This document shows positions 18,043 to 26,197 of a DNA stretch of 64,000 nt, piece after piece. The notes under the pieces were generated by a model that saw only the letters and a list, made by a program, of their open reading frames with translations, was not told where the DNA came from and did not search any database. The translations under genes were made by a program, and so were the position numbers. Within the stretch, counting starts at the first letter, position 1, and every line of letters starts with the position of its first letter. Source of the stretch: an uncultured Prevotellaceae bacterium (lineage in GTDB: Bacteria; Bacteroidota; Bacteroidia; Bacteroidales; Bacteroidaceae); NCBI GenBank assembly GCA_945865175.1, contig CAMBDA010000014.1, positions 1 through 64,000 of the forward strand. Direction: 5' to 3'.

Positions 18043-20169
18043 TCAGTCGCTCCATTCCAGTGTCAGCTGCACCTGCTCACCCCGTTTCACGGGCGTACCG
18101 GCTTCCTTGCTCTGGTCGGTCACGCGACCACGGCCCTTGAGTGTCACCTGCAGGCCACGTTCGCGCAGGGCGTAGAGGGCTGTGCGTGCGCCCATGCCTG
18201 TGACATCGGGCATCTTGTTCAGGCTTACCGAATCGGCGGACTGGATGGATATGCTGTCTGGGCTGAGCCCTATCTGACGGGTCAGCATGTGCGCGTCCTC
18301 TTTGCTTCCTGCTCCCATCATGGGGACGAATAGCGAGGTGCTGTCGGCTGCGTCCTTGGGTGAGCGGAAGATGCCCTTCGACATCACGTATTGTGAAATC
18401 TCACTGAATACGGGACCGCATTGTCCACCGCCCGAGGCCGGCAGACCCGATTTGACGATGCACACCAGTGTGCTGTACTTGGGCGCATCAGACGGATAGT
18501 AGCCGCAGAAGCTCACCATGTAGCGCGTCACGCCGCTGTGGTAGCCCCTTCCGCCCGAGGAGGCAATCTGTGCCGTTCCTGTCTTTCCGCTCACCTTGAA
18601 GTACTTGCCTCCGTTGCCGGCCTTTCGCCCCAGTCCCTTGCTCACCACTTTCTCCAGGATTTCCTGTATGTCGTTGAGCGTCTGTTTGCTGCAGATGCTT
18701 TCCTTAATCACTTCTGTCGGGAAATTGCGCACCACTTTCCCGTTTGACAGTTCGGCTGTCACAAAGCGTGGTTTCACCATCTTTCCACCGTTGGCGATGG
18801 CATTGTAGAAGGTGAGTGTGCTGATGGGAGGCAGCATGGTCACGTAGCCGATGCTCATCCAGGGCAGGTCGGTCTTGCTCCAGTAGCGCTTGGGGTCGTT
18901 GGGTCGTGGCACTTTGGGCTCTCCTTTGCCCACAAAGGGCAGGTCGAGTGGAATGCCCACGCCTTCCCTGCGCAGTCCGTCCACATATTTCTGGGGATTG
19001 TCGTGGTAGGCCTGGTCGATGAGCCGGCTCACGCCGATGTTGGAGCTTTGTTCCAGTATCTCGCTCACGGTGAGCGAACCGTATCCGCCCTTGCGCCAGT
19101 TATGATCTTTCATGAAGCGACCGTGCATCTGGTAGATACCTCCCGTACAGTCCACGCGGTCGGTCTTCTTGATGGTGCCGTCTTCCAGACCCACCATGAT
19201 GCTGGCGGTCTTGAAGGTGGATCCGGGTTCCATCAGGTCGCTCACGGCATTGTTCTTCACCTCGTAGTATTCGCCGTTGCTTCCGCGTGTCAGGTTCACA
19301 ATGGCTTTTACGTCGCCGGTGGCCACCTCCATCACGATGGCTATGCCCACCTCACCGTTCACGTCGGGCTCCTTCAGTTTCTTGCGCAAGGCCTTGTCTG
19401 CCACGTCCTGGATGTTCACGTCGATGGTGGTGAGCAGGTCGTGGCCGTCCTGTGGCTCTACGTCCACAAAGCTCACACGCTGGTTCCTCACCTTGGTGCG
19501 GTGGCCGATGCCGGGAGTGCCGCGTAGGATACTGTCGAAACTCAGCTCCAGGCCACATTTGGCTGAACCCGAGGAGTCGCGCAACAGGTCGCCCAGTGTG
19601 CGTGAGGCCAGGGCACCATAGGGCTTCTTGCGTTGGATGATGGGCTCATAGTAGAATCCGCCCTTTAGGCTGGTTTCCCGCAGCAGAGGCAGTTCCCTGC
19701 ATTCCTGCAGCTGGATGTAGGAGGCATGCTTGGGATAGATTCGCCAGGCATGGCTGCCAGCCTTCTTCCCTTTCAGCAGTCGTTCGCGGAACCATTTCTC
19801 GCTCTTGTCGGGGAAAATGCGCGCCAGGCCGGTGGCCATGCTGTCCAAATCCTCCTTGAAGGCAGAGTCTCTCCATTCCTGGGCCTTTACCCTTGCCGCA
19901 CTGTCTTTGTCTATCACTACATAGTCCATATACAACCTGTATTCGGGCACCGAACCTGCCAGCAGTTGTCCGTCGCATGCCAGCAGGTTGCCGCGGTTGG
20001 CAGGCAGTTTGATATTGGTGCGGGTAAACTGTTTGCTCACTGCCACCCAGTAGTCTCTCTCTGGTGGCAGCATCACCGTGAGTGCTGTTCCCAAGATATA
20101 GCATCCAATGGCGCACATCACGAAGAATAAAACCCTGAACCTGTTCGATCCGTTGCTGTTCGACTTCAT
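18043..20169 (-). CDS. ftsI: Septal transpeptidase PBP3/FtsI with PASTA domain
   Basis: The protein has 708 residues. It has one N-terminal membrane anchor (about residues 11-32), a dimerisation module, and a penicillin-binding transpeptidase domain. The three active-site motifs are the nucleophile motif STFK near residue 316, SSN near 370, and KTGTAQ near 527. A C-terminal PASTA domain starts around residue 640 (MPDVTGMGARTAL). FtsI crosslinks septal peptidoglycan together with FtsW. Its ATG overlaps the stop of the FtsL-like gene in an ATGA arrangement. Confidence 0.95.
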   Translation of the reverse strand: MKSNSNGSNRFRVLFFVMCAIGCYILGTALTVMLPPERDYWVAVSKQFTRTNIKLPANRGNLLACDGQLLAGSVPEYRLYMDYVVIDKDSAARVKAQEWRDSAFKEDLDSMATGLARIFPDKSEKWFRERLLKGKKAGSHAWRIYPKHASYIQLQECRELPLLRETSLKGGFYYEPIIQRKKPYGALASRTLGDLLRDSSGSAKCGLELSFDSILRGTPGIGHRTKVRNQRVSFVDVEPQDGHDLLTTIDVNIQDVADKALRKKLKEPDVNGEVGIAIVMEVATGDVKAIVNLTRGSNGEYYEVKNNAVSDLMEPGSTFKTASIMVGLEDGTIKKTDRVDCTGGIYQMHGRFMKDHNWRKGGYGSLTVSEILEQSSNIGVSRLIDQAYHDNPQKYVDGLRREGVGIPLDLPFVGKGEPKVPRPNDPKRYWSKTDLPWMSIGYVTMLPPISTLTFYNAIANGGKMVKPRFVTAELSNGKVVRNFPTEVIKESICSKQTLNDIQEILEKVVSKGLGRKAGNGGKYFKVSGKTGTAQIASSGGRGYHSGVTRYMVSFCGYYPSDAPKYSTLVCIVKSGLPASGGGQCGPVFSEISQYVMSKGIFRSPKDAADSTSLFVPMMGAGSKEDAHMLTRQIGLSPDSISIQSADSVSLNKMPDVTGMGARTALYALRERGLQVTLKGRGRVTDQSKEAGTPVKRGEQVQLTLEWSD

Positions 20170-20642
20170 TCGCTTTCTTCTTTTTCAATGATGAAGGGTG
20201 CCTCGTTGCTGGGCAACAGCGTGCTGTCGCCCAGGGCCTTCAGCTGCTCTTCCAGCTGGCTCTGGCGTGTGCGGAGCGTGAGCTCGCTACTGCGTGTGAG
20301 TACCCTGAACTTCATGTCCTTCAACTCGTTTTGCAGCTTTTCCAGTTCGATAATCTGCTGCTGTGCCTGATAGCGGTTGGTGATATATATGATGACTCCC
20401 ACCACCATCAGCAGTACCACATAGAGCTGTCTGCGTAGCCATGCCGTATCGAGCGTCTTCAGCACATCGCTCCATTTAGGAGCATTCAAGGCATCGGCAT
20501 GTTGCTCATCGTCATCGAAGAACGCACGTATCAGCCGGGCCTTGCTGGTTTCCTCGGCATGTTGCGCTGCAGCAGGCTGCTTTTGCGCGGTGTCCTGCTC
20601 AGTCAGTGTCTCTTGGTTGGTTGTCGTCTCAATCATCGTCAT
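20166..20642 (-). CDS. FtsL-like divisome protein
   Basis: The protein has 158 residues. It has an acidic, glutamine-rich cytoplasmic part of about 80 residues, a single membrane helix (YVVLLMVVGVIIYI, about residues 83-97) and a short periplasmic coiled coil. This topology and the position between rsmH and ftsI identify it as the FtsL-type partner of FtsB and FtsQ. The sequence itself is poorly conserved. The start overlaps the rsmH end; an internal ATG two codons later is an alternative. Confidence 0.8.
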   Translation of the reverse strand: MTMIETTTNQETLTEQDTAQKQPAAAQHAEETSKARLIRAFFDDDEQHADALNAPKWSDVLKTLDTAWLRRQLYVVLLMVVGVIIYITNRYQAQQQIIELEKLQNELKDMKFRVLTRSSELTLRTRQSQLEEQLKALGDSTLLPSNEAPFIIEKEESE

Positions 20643-21561
20643 CTTCTTTTTTTGTCTTTTCTGCTATGCGCAGCTTGGCCGACCTGCTTCTGGGATTTTG
20701 TGCCAGTTCTTCGGCCGAGGGTGTCACCACACTGCGTGTCACGGCATGCAAGGGGGCGTTCACATGCCCAAACAGGTCGGTCTCGGCCTTCCCTTCCACG
20801 TTGCCTGTGCGCACCATGTTCTTTACCATGCGGTCTTCCAGTGAATGATAGGTGAGCACCACCAGCCGTCCACCGGGCCGTAACAGTTCGGCCGCTGCGT
20901 TCAGCATCTCGCGCAGGGCACGCAATTCGCCGTTCACTTCTATGCGCAGTGCTTGAAACACTTTGGCCAGGTCTTTTTTCTCTCTGGCTCCTCTCATCAG
21001 CGGGGCCAATGTCTGTTCCAGGTCACCCGTGGTGTGAAGATTCTTTTGGGCTCTGGCTTTCACCAGGGCTGCAGCCAGCTGCCGGCTGTTTTTCAGCTCT
21101 CCGTACAGGTAGAGTACGTCTGCCAGCTGCTGCTCGCTGTAGGTCTGTAGGATGGCTTCGGCTGTGAGTGTGGCCTTCTGGTTCATCCGCATGTCCAGCG
21201 GTGCGTCATATCGGAAACTGAATCCGCGGTCGGCCGTGTCCAGATGGTGGCTGCTCACGCCCAGGTCTGCCACGATGCCGTCCACCTGCTCCTGACCGTA
21301 GTACAGCATCCAGTTCTTCAGGAAACGGAAATTGCTGCGTACAAAGGTGAAGCGAGGGTCGTCCAGCGCACCCTTCATTGCATCCAGGTCCTGGTCGAAG
21401 CCATACAGATGGCCTCTTTCCCCCAGATGGCGCATGATTTCACGGCTGTGACCGCCGCCGCCGAATGTGAGGTCTACATACACTCCATCGGGATGGATGC
21501 CGAGCCCCTCTACTGTTTCGTGGAGCATCACCGGTATATGATAACTATCGTAATTCATCAT
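20629..21561 (-). CDS. rsmH: 16S rRNA (cytosine-1402-N4)-methyltransferase
   Basis: The protein has 310 residues. RsmH (MraW) methylates N4 of C1402 in the decoding centre of 16S rRNA using S-adenosylmethionine. Family motifs are YHIPVMLHETVEGL at the start, the SAM-binding DLTFGGGGHSREI near residue 30, and ADLGVSSHHLD near residue 98, followed by RGFSFRYDAPLDMRM. The C-terminal VLTYHSLEDRMVK motif is intact. It is the second gene of the operon, four bases after mraZ. Confidence 0.97.
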   Translation of the reverse strand: MMNYDSYHIPVMLHETVEGLGIHPDGVYVDLTFGGGGHSREIMRHLGERGHLYGFDQDLDAMKGALDDPRFTFVRSNFRFLKNWMLYYGQEQVDGIVADLGVSSHHLDTADRGFSFRYDAPLDMRMNQKATLTAEAILQTYSEQQLADVLYLYGELKNSRQLAAALVKARAQKNLHTTGDLEQTLAPLMRGAREKKDLAKVFQALRIEVNGELRALREMLNAAAELLRPGGRLVVLTYHSLEDRMVKNMVRTGNVEGKAETDLFGHVNAPLHAVTRSVVTPSAEELAQNPRSRSAKLRIAEKTKKEDDDD

Positions 21562-21565
21562 GCTG

Positions 21566-22027
21566 TCAGTCTTGTTGGTTGTTCGTGCCGTTCATCATGG
21601 ACTCCAGTGCATCACCCAGTGCGTCACCTCCGTTTTGCAGGGCCTCAGCAGCCTTTCGACTCCATATCTCTATCGTGTTGTCCATACCGATAAACCGCAC
21701 TTCGTTCTGTATGTCGGCTTCGTCCATATACCTGCGGGGCAGGAGGATGCGTCCGCCGCTGTCGGGCGTGATAACCTCGGCACCTGCCACAAATCTGCGC
21801 AGGGCTTCCCGTCCCCTACGGTCAAACAGGTTGGTGCGGGCTGCGATGGCATCCACCTGGGCATTCCAGATGTCAAGCGGGAAAAGCACCAGGCAACGCT
21901 GGAATACATCCCGCCGCAGGATGAGCTTCTCCACTTGCTCCTGCTGCAGAATTTTCCGGAACGTGCTGGGCACAAATACGCGCCCTTTTTCGTCCACCTT
22001 GGCGTCAATGTTGCCTATAAATCTCAT
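21566..22027 (-). CDS. mraZ: Transcriptional regulator MraZ
   Basis: The protein has 153 residues with two tandem SpoVT/AbrB-like halves: the first has DAKVDEKGRVFVPSTFRK near residue 8, the second DSGGRILLPRRYM near residue 88. MraZ is the first gene of the dcw operon and in studied bacteria binds TGGG-type direct repeats in its own promoter. Three TGGGGA repeats lie at 22071-22099 directly upstream (see the operator entry), which supports autoregulation here. Confidence 0.95.
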   Translation of the reverse strand: MRFIGNIDAKVDEKGRVFVPSTFRKILQQEQVEKLILRRDVFQRCLVLFPLDIWNAQVDAIAARTNLFDRRGREALRRFVAGAEVITPDSGGRILLPRRYMDEADIQNEVRFIGMDNTIEIWSRKAAEALQNGGDALGDALESMMNGTNNQQD

Positions 22028-22056
22028 GCTTAACCACTTATATTTAAATTATGGGG

Positions 22057-22064
22057 CAAAGATA
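22057..22064 (-). promoter_or_regulatory. mraZ/dcw operon -7 promoter box
   Basis: Read on the minus strand this is TATCTTTG, a perfect TAnnTTTG match, about 30 bases upstream of the mraZ ATG. No other strong internal promoter was noticed down to 6152. Confidence 0.6.
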
Positions 22065-22070
22065 CAAAAT

Positions 22071-22099
22071 TCCCCACAATTCCCCACCATCTTTCCCCA
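22071..22099 (-). promoter_or_regulatory. Candidate MraZ operator (three TGGGGA repeats)
   Basis: On the minus strand TGGGGA occurs at 22099-22094, 22086-22081 and 22076-22071, spaced 13 and 10 bases. They abut the -7 box and cover the expected -33 position. MraZ is known in E. coli to bind TGGGN direct repeats with about 10-bp periodicity, so these are likely self-binding sites. The match is by eye. Confidence 0.55.
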
Positions 22100-22475
22100 T
22101 CTTTTTTTTCTCTCATTTCCACAAATTGTTTCCCGCACAGCGTGAAACCACCCGTCCTGTACCCTGAAACATCCGATGGAATGAGGAAAAACAGCATTTT
22201 CTCCTATAAAGTTTTCTGTTGATAATTTTTTGTCTCTCTCCTCCTCTTTCCCCTCAATTTTGGTGGGGAATATCCATTATGCGGTTTTGTCGTGTGTGTG
22301 TCCTGTAGATAGCTTCGGTCTGTACCCTAGTGGACTTTGTTCATGATGCAATTCCTCTTCTCTTTTCGTTCGGCCTAGGCTGAACGGTCTTAGAAGTTAA
22401 CTTCGATGCGGATTTATGTTATCTTCCCTCACCGTTCGGCCAAGGCTGAACGGTGGGGGAAGACAGTCTTTGCCA
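22100..22475. other. Non-coding region upstream of mraZ
   Basis: No gene is seen. The first part is pyrimidine-rich on the plus strand. The paired-palindrome element copy 2 occupies 22367-22454. The rest shows no recognisable feature. Confidence 0.6.
22367..22454. repeat. Paired-palindrome element, copy 2
   Basis: CGTTCGGCCTAGGCTGAACG at 22367-22386 and a related palindrome at 22431-22454 (arms ACCGTTC and GAACGGT) repeat the arrangement at 459-542 with the same 66-bp centre-to-centre spacing. Both carry one G/T mismatch in the arms. It lies between the stop of the phosphoesterase gene and mraZ and might also act as a terminator for the former. Confidence 0.7.
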
Positions 22476-23456
22476 TTATTCAAATAGTATCTCGTGGGCA
22501 GCGCCTTCATATCCTGCACCCACAGTATATTGTATGGCTGTGGGTGAGAACTGTTCCTCGTAGAAGCTGTGGCAGTGTCCTGCAAGGATGGCTTTCAGCA
22601 AAGGCTGCTTCTTCAGCCATTGGATGAATTCCAGTGTGAGCGCATCTGCCTTTTGCTGTACGGAGCGGTTTCGCCATTGTTCGTCTGCAGGCAGGGAGTC
22701 GTCTGTCTGGAAGGTCCGGGTGATTGCTTCGGGTACGCCTGTCATGTAGGCGGCCATTCCATTGTTCTCCTTCAGGTTTGCCTGGCAGTGCTTTTCGGTG
22801 TAGAAGGGGACATGGCAGATAAGCACGATGGGCAGCCCTTTCTTCACCTGTTTTTTCATCCAGCTAAACTGTGCAGCTGTGACATTGTAGTAAACATCGT
22901 CCAGCGCAATGAAGTTTACGCCATGAATCACCAGAGACGCCATTTTCAGGTTGTTCGGATAGGCTTTTTGCACACGTTCATAGCTTTGTGCCTTATAGGC
23001 TTCGTCCTCACGCGCTTCTCCCACATATTGCGAAAATTCATGGTTGCCAGCCGATACTAGGCTTTTTACTGTCTGCAATTGCTCTGCCACATATTCCAGG
23101 TTTGCCTCGCTGACAAAATCTATGATATCTCCCGAATGAAGGAACAGAAGGTCCTTTTCCCGGGCGTAACGGATGGCTGCCGAGAAATAGGCCTCTGCCT
23201 GTACGAAATGCGGACCACGGCTGGCCGACAGCTTCAGTTTCCTTTCGTCTTCGCGTGCGTCCACCCGGGTCAGGTGGGAATCGGCAATGTGCAGGGCGGA
23301 GAACGGTGATTCAGCACCCACTTTGATGCGAAGTTTTCTCACTTCATTCAGGTAAGGGTCCTTGTTGCCCTCGGTCTCAGCATACAGGCCGGCAGCCTGT
23401 ATGGCCATGCTGGCGAGCAGTAGCACCATCGTGCCTATCCATTGTTTTTTGTTCAT
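22476..23456 (-). CDS. Exported calcineurin-like metallophosphoesterase
   Basis: The protein has 326 residues from the ATG at 23456, which gives a good signal peptide (MNKKQWIGTMVLLLASMAIQA) and lies 42 bases below a -7 box; a longer frame starting further upstream would include that promoter. Metal-binding motifs of the family appear in order: HIADSH, HSGDIID, SAGNHEF, CHVPFY, and AGHCHSF. It is predicted to hydrolyse a phosphoester in the periplasm; the substrate is unknown. It is monocistronic and followed by the paired palindromes. Confidence 0.85.
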   Translation of the reverse strand: MNKKQWIGTMVLLLASMAIQAAGLYAETEGNKDPYLNEVRKLRIKVGAESPFSALHIADSHLTRVDAREDERKLKLSASRGPHFVQAEAYFSAAIRYAREKDLLFLHSGDIIDFVSEANLEYVAEQLQTVKSLVSAGNHEFSQYVGEAREDEAYKAQSYERVQKAYPNNLKMASLVIHGVNFIALDDVYYNVTAAQFSWMKKQVKKGLPIVLICHVPFYTEKHCQANLKENNGMAAYMTGVPEAITRTFQTDDSLPADEQWRNRSVQQKADALTLEFIQWLKKQPLLKAILAGHCHSFYEEQFSPTAIQYTVGAGYEGAAHEILFE

Positions 23457-23497
23457 TTTGTAAGGTATGAAGAATCCTTTTTTTGTTTGTCCAACTG

Positions 23498-23505
23498 CAA
23501 AATTA
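23498..23505 (-). promoter_or_regulatory. Phosphoesterase -7 promoter box
   Basis: Minus strand TAATTTTG, matching TAnnTTTG, 42 bases upstream of the chosen ATG. Confidence 0.45.
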
Positions 23506-23716
23506 CAAATAAAAGGCCACATGCCAAAATAATATGTAGGGAATCTTATCCCAGTTCAGCATTTGCGTGGAAAAACTCTCACGGTCCAGGTGTTCCGCAT
23601 CCTTGCTCACGTCCTTGGTGTCTGGTGGTGTGGCGGACATGTAATCATGGTAGACAAAACAAAGGCGGTGTTGAAAGAAAAACACGAAAATATTTCTGTC
23701 ATTGCATTTTTTTTAT

Positions 23717-23724
23717 TAAGTTTG
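23717..23724 (+). promoter_or_regulatory. Cyclophilin gene -7 promoter box
   Basis: TAAGTTTG, with TTTCTG at 23693-23698 about 18 bp upstream as a possible -33 element. Transcription would begin near 23731, which favours the ATG at 23766 over the one at 23736. Confidence 0.5.
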
Positions 23725-23765
23725 CATGAAATTATGTGAAATTGACCGGATATAATGCCTCAAAT

Positions 23766-24464
23766 ATGCGTACATTAACCCTTTTGACAATGGCCTTGTG
23801 GATGTTGTGTGCCCCACTTACGTCTGTGGCTAAGGACCGACGTTCGATAGTGCGTCTGGAGACCAGTATGGGAGTGATAAGGATAGCCCTCTATGACGAC
23901 ACCCCCATCCATCGCGACAATTTTCTGCGCCTCGTATCGGAGGGGTTCTATGACGGCTTGCTGTTCCACCGCGTGATAAAGGACTTCATGATACAGACGG
24001 GCGACCCCAATTCCAAGAATGCCCCGCGCGACTCGGTGCTGGGCGACGGTGATGTCAATTATGTGGTTCCGCCTGAGATATGCCTGCCCTATATCTTCCA
24101 TCGCCGCGGCGCTGTGGCGGCAGCCCGCCTGCCTGATGATGTAAACCCCGACCAGTATAGCAGTGGTTGTCAGTTCTATATCGTTTGGGGCAAGCGCTTT
24201 GCTCCGGCGCCTCTGTCCAAGATGCAGGCCTCATTGGCCGAAAAAGGCGTGGAGATGACGCGTAGCATGGCAGATGTGTATGAGGTGGAGGGCGGTACAC
24301 CCCATCTGGATGGAGGCTATACGGTTTTTGGCGAAGTGATCAAGGGAATGGATGTGGTGGATTGCATCCAGAAGGTGGCCACCAATGAGCGTGATCGTCC
24401 CGTCGAGGATGTGGTTATCCTCCATGCCAAGGTGGAACAGCGGAGCAAGGCCGCCCGTAAATGA
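23766..24464 (+). CDS. Exported peptidyl-prolyl cis-trans isomerase, cyclophilin type
   Basis: The protein has 232 residues with an N-terminal signal peptide (MRTLTLLTMALWMLCAPLTSVA). The cyclophilin domain starts at VRLETSMGVIRIALYDD. Active-site residues are seen in FHRVIKDFMIQTGDP, and SSGCQFYIVWG corresponds to the usual SxGSQFFI segment. An insertion between these holds a charged stretch common in Bacteroidota cyclophilins. It catalyses proline isomerisation during folding of exported proteins. The start at 23766 is chosen because 23736 would leave almost no leader after the predicted transcription start. Confidence 0.9.
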   Translation: MRTLTLLTMALWMLCAPLTSVAKDRRSIVRLETSMGVIRIALYDDTPIHRDNFLRLVSEGFYDGLLFHRVIKDFMIQTGDPNSKNAPRDSVLGDGDVNYVVPPEICLPYIFHRRGAVAAARLPDDVNPDQYSSGCQFYIVWGKRFAPAPLSKMQASLAEKGVEMTRSMADVYEVEGGTPHLDGGYTVFGEVIKGMDVVDCIQKVATNERDRPVEDVVILHAKVEQRSKAARK

Positions 24465-24516
24465 GTGTGTGTTATTGTTAACCGAATAAACAATATTATA
24501 TTATAATAAAGGAAGG

Positions 24517-25659
24517 ATGAAGGACTTTGTGCTGCTCACACTGGCTTGTGCCGCCACGGTTCACTTTGTGGTTGCGTGCGTGATGTCGCTCTATGCCCGC
24601 CACAAGATACAGTATCTGTGTCTGGCATGGGTGAACGGCATCTTCTTTGCCTTTCTGATGCTGGCTGCCTTCTATTCAGGCAAGATTGCTGCGGGCGCAC
24701 CTGGTGCGCTCCATCCTGTGATGTTGCTGTCGCTGGTGGTGACCTGCTTCCTTCAGAGCATCTTTCCGCTGAGCATCCCCATGCCGGGCTACCTGCAATG
24801 GGGCCGTATGTGGCGCTATGCCTTGCCTGCCATTGTACTGATAGTGGTGTACATCCCCATCCTGCTCTATATGGGTCCGTCACTTCCCGTGTTGTCGGGG
24901 ATGGACGAGGTGGGGCACCTGCTGCTGACGAGCGATATGGTCTTGCGGCTGGCATCGCTGGGCCTGAGTATCTATTACATCATCAACATCTTCCGCCTGC
25001 CCCATCATCTGGCCAAGAGTGCCGATGTACCCCGCTACCTGATGGGCTATTGCTCGGCCATGGGCGTCACGGTGCTGTTTTATGTATCCGTGTCGGTGTG
25101 GTACACCCCTGTAGGCTTGATGGCTTACATCATGATGTTCACCGTAGTGAACCTTTATCTGGCATTCCGCACGTTGGAAACCATGGCCATGGGGTTGCCC
25201 AAGCCTGTAATTGAGCTGGAGGAACCCTTGCCCAGTGCGATTGCGGAACAGGAACCGATAGTGGAGGAGGACTTCAATCAGGCCAATGTGCAGCGTTTTG
25301 TCCGCATCACCCATTGGATGCAGAACCATCGCAAGGAATGGATGGACAATACCTTTGGGCGCGACCGCTTGTGTGAGGAATTGGGATACAACCGTCACCT
25401 GGTGCTGCAGTGCATTCGCAGCCAGGGCTTCAACAATGTGCATGACTATATCAACAGCTACCGTATTGAGGCGCTGAAACAGATGGTGCAGAGCGGACAG
25501 ATTCAGACGGTAAACGATTGCATCCTGGTGGGCTTTGGTACCCCTAAGACAGCCCGGTGCTGTTTTGAACGCAGTGAGGATATGACGTTGGATGATTTTT
25601 TGGCCCAGAATGTGAAAAAAGAAGTGGAAAAAAGCCAAAAGGAAGCTGGAGAAACATAA
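24517..25659 (+). CDS. Membrane-anchored AraC-type regulator
   Basis: The protein has 380 residues. The first 220 or so contain about seven hydrophobic helices, and no periplasmic domain is seen. A linker rich in acidic residues follows, then a C-terminal domain of about 110 residues with the pattern of an AraC-type DNA-binding domain (RLCEELGYNRHLVLQCIRSQ, then YINSYRIEALKQMV). The second helix-turn-helix is weak. A membrane sensor directly fused to a DNA-binding domain suggests one-component regulation from the membrane. Targets are unknown. The neighbours do not form an obvious operon with it. Confidence 0.75.
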   Translation: MKDFVLLTLACAATVHFVVACVMSLYARHKIQYLCLAWVNGIFFAFLMLAAFYSGKIAAGAPGALHPVMLLSLVVTCFLQSIFPLSIPMPGYLQWGRMWRYALPAIVLIVVYIPILLYMGPSLPVLSGMDEVGHLLLTSDMVLRLASLGLSIYYIINIFRLPHHLAKSADVPRYLMGYCSAMGVTVLFYVSVSVWYTPVGLMAYIMMFTVVNLYLAFRTLETMAMGLPKPVIELEEPLPSAIAEQEPIVEEDFNQANVQRFVRITHWMQNHRKEWMDNTFGRDRLCEELGYNRHLVLQCIRSQGFNNVHDYINSYRIEALKQMVQSGQIQTVNDCILVGFGTPKTARCCFERSEDMTLDDFLAQNVKKEVEKSQKEAGET

Positions 25660-25718
25660 AATAAACCGTTTTTGGGTGAAATTTTACGAATATTTTTGGC
25701 TGTTTAGGGAATGTTTTG

Positions 25719-25726
25719 TATTTTTG
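25719..25726 (+). promoter_or_regulatory. Promoter of the small secreted protein gene
   Basis: TATTTTTG -7 box with TTTG at 25695-25698 as the -33 element (20-bp spacing). The ATG at 25748 lies about 20 bases downstream. Confidence 0.55.
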
Positions 25727-25747
25727 CATCGTTTAAAGGTGGAAAAG

Positions 25748-26122
25748 ATGAAAATTGATGCAAGGAAATGGATGGGTGCGTGCCTGATGGCTGCCTGCCT
25801 GACGGCCACTGCGGGTGTGCTCAGTGCCACCCGTGCGGCGCATCATGTGCTGGGCAATACTTCCACCGATACCGTTTCGGTGCGCAACCGTGTGGGGGAG
25901 ATGGGAGTGCGTCACAGAATGAGCACGAGCCTCTATCCTGTCCAGATGCAGGTGATGCGTGGAATGGTGCGTATCCAGAGCGAGCATTCCCAGATTCTTC
26001 CCATCTATCGGCAGAACGGTTCGTTCTACATGGTAATGCGCCTTAATAAGGGCGTGAACTGGCTCAACGGCCTTCCCAGAGGCCGATATTTCATAAATAA
26101 TAGGCCGATAGCTATCAACTAG
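25748..26122 (+). CDS. Small secreted protein of unknown function
   Basis: The protein has 124 residues. Its first 27 form a signal peptide (MKIDARKWMGACLMAACLTA and on). The rest is basic and predicted beta-rich. It ends in LPRGRYFINNRPIAIN, which resembles the final strand of small Bacteroidota DUF3244-type or type IX sorting-like domains (a G-Y-x-I-N-G pattern), but I cannot assign a family. It has its own promoter and is followed by the glsAB promoter. A longer upstream start would precede the predicted transcription start and is rejected. Confidence 0.65.
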   Translation: MKIDARKWMGACLMAACLTATAGVLSATRAAHHVLGNTSTDTVSVRNRVGEMGVRHRMSTSLYPVQMQVMRGMVRIQSEHSQILPIYRQNGSFYMVMRLNKGVNWLNGLPRGRYFINNRPIAIN

Positions 26123-26143
26123 TGTAAATTTTGCCTTCAGGAG

Positions 26144-26186
26144 TTGAAATATTGGAAAACTTGTAGTAAATTTGCATACTACAAGT
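26144..26186 (+). promoter_or_regulatory. Promoter with embedded inverted repeat, glsAB operon
   Basis: The -7 box TAAATTTG is at 26167-26174, with TTG at 26144-26146 as the likely -33. A perfect 10-bp inverted repeat, ACTTGTAGTA at 26159-26168 and TACTACAAGT at 26177-26186, has its arms on either side of the -7 box, separated by eight bases that carry most of it. This is the geometry of an operator that would block RNA polymerase when occupied. Confidence 0.6.
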
Positions 26187-26197
26187 GATAAAAATTG

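Noticed and set aside
23503-23685. A 60-codon minus frame upstream of the phosphoesterase
   Set aside because: It overlaps the phosphoesterase promoter, has no clear promoter of its own and shows no recognisable features.
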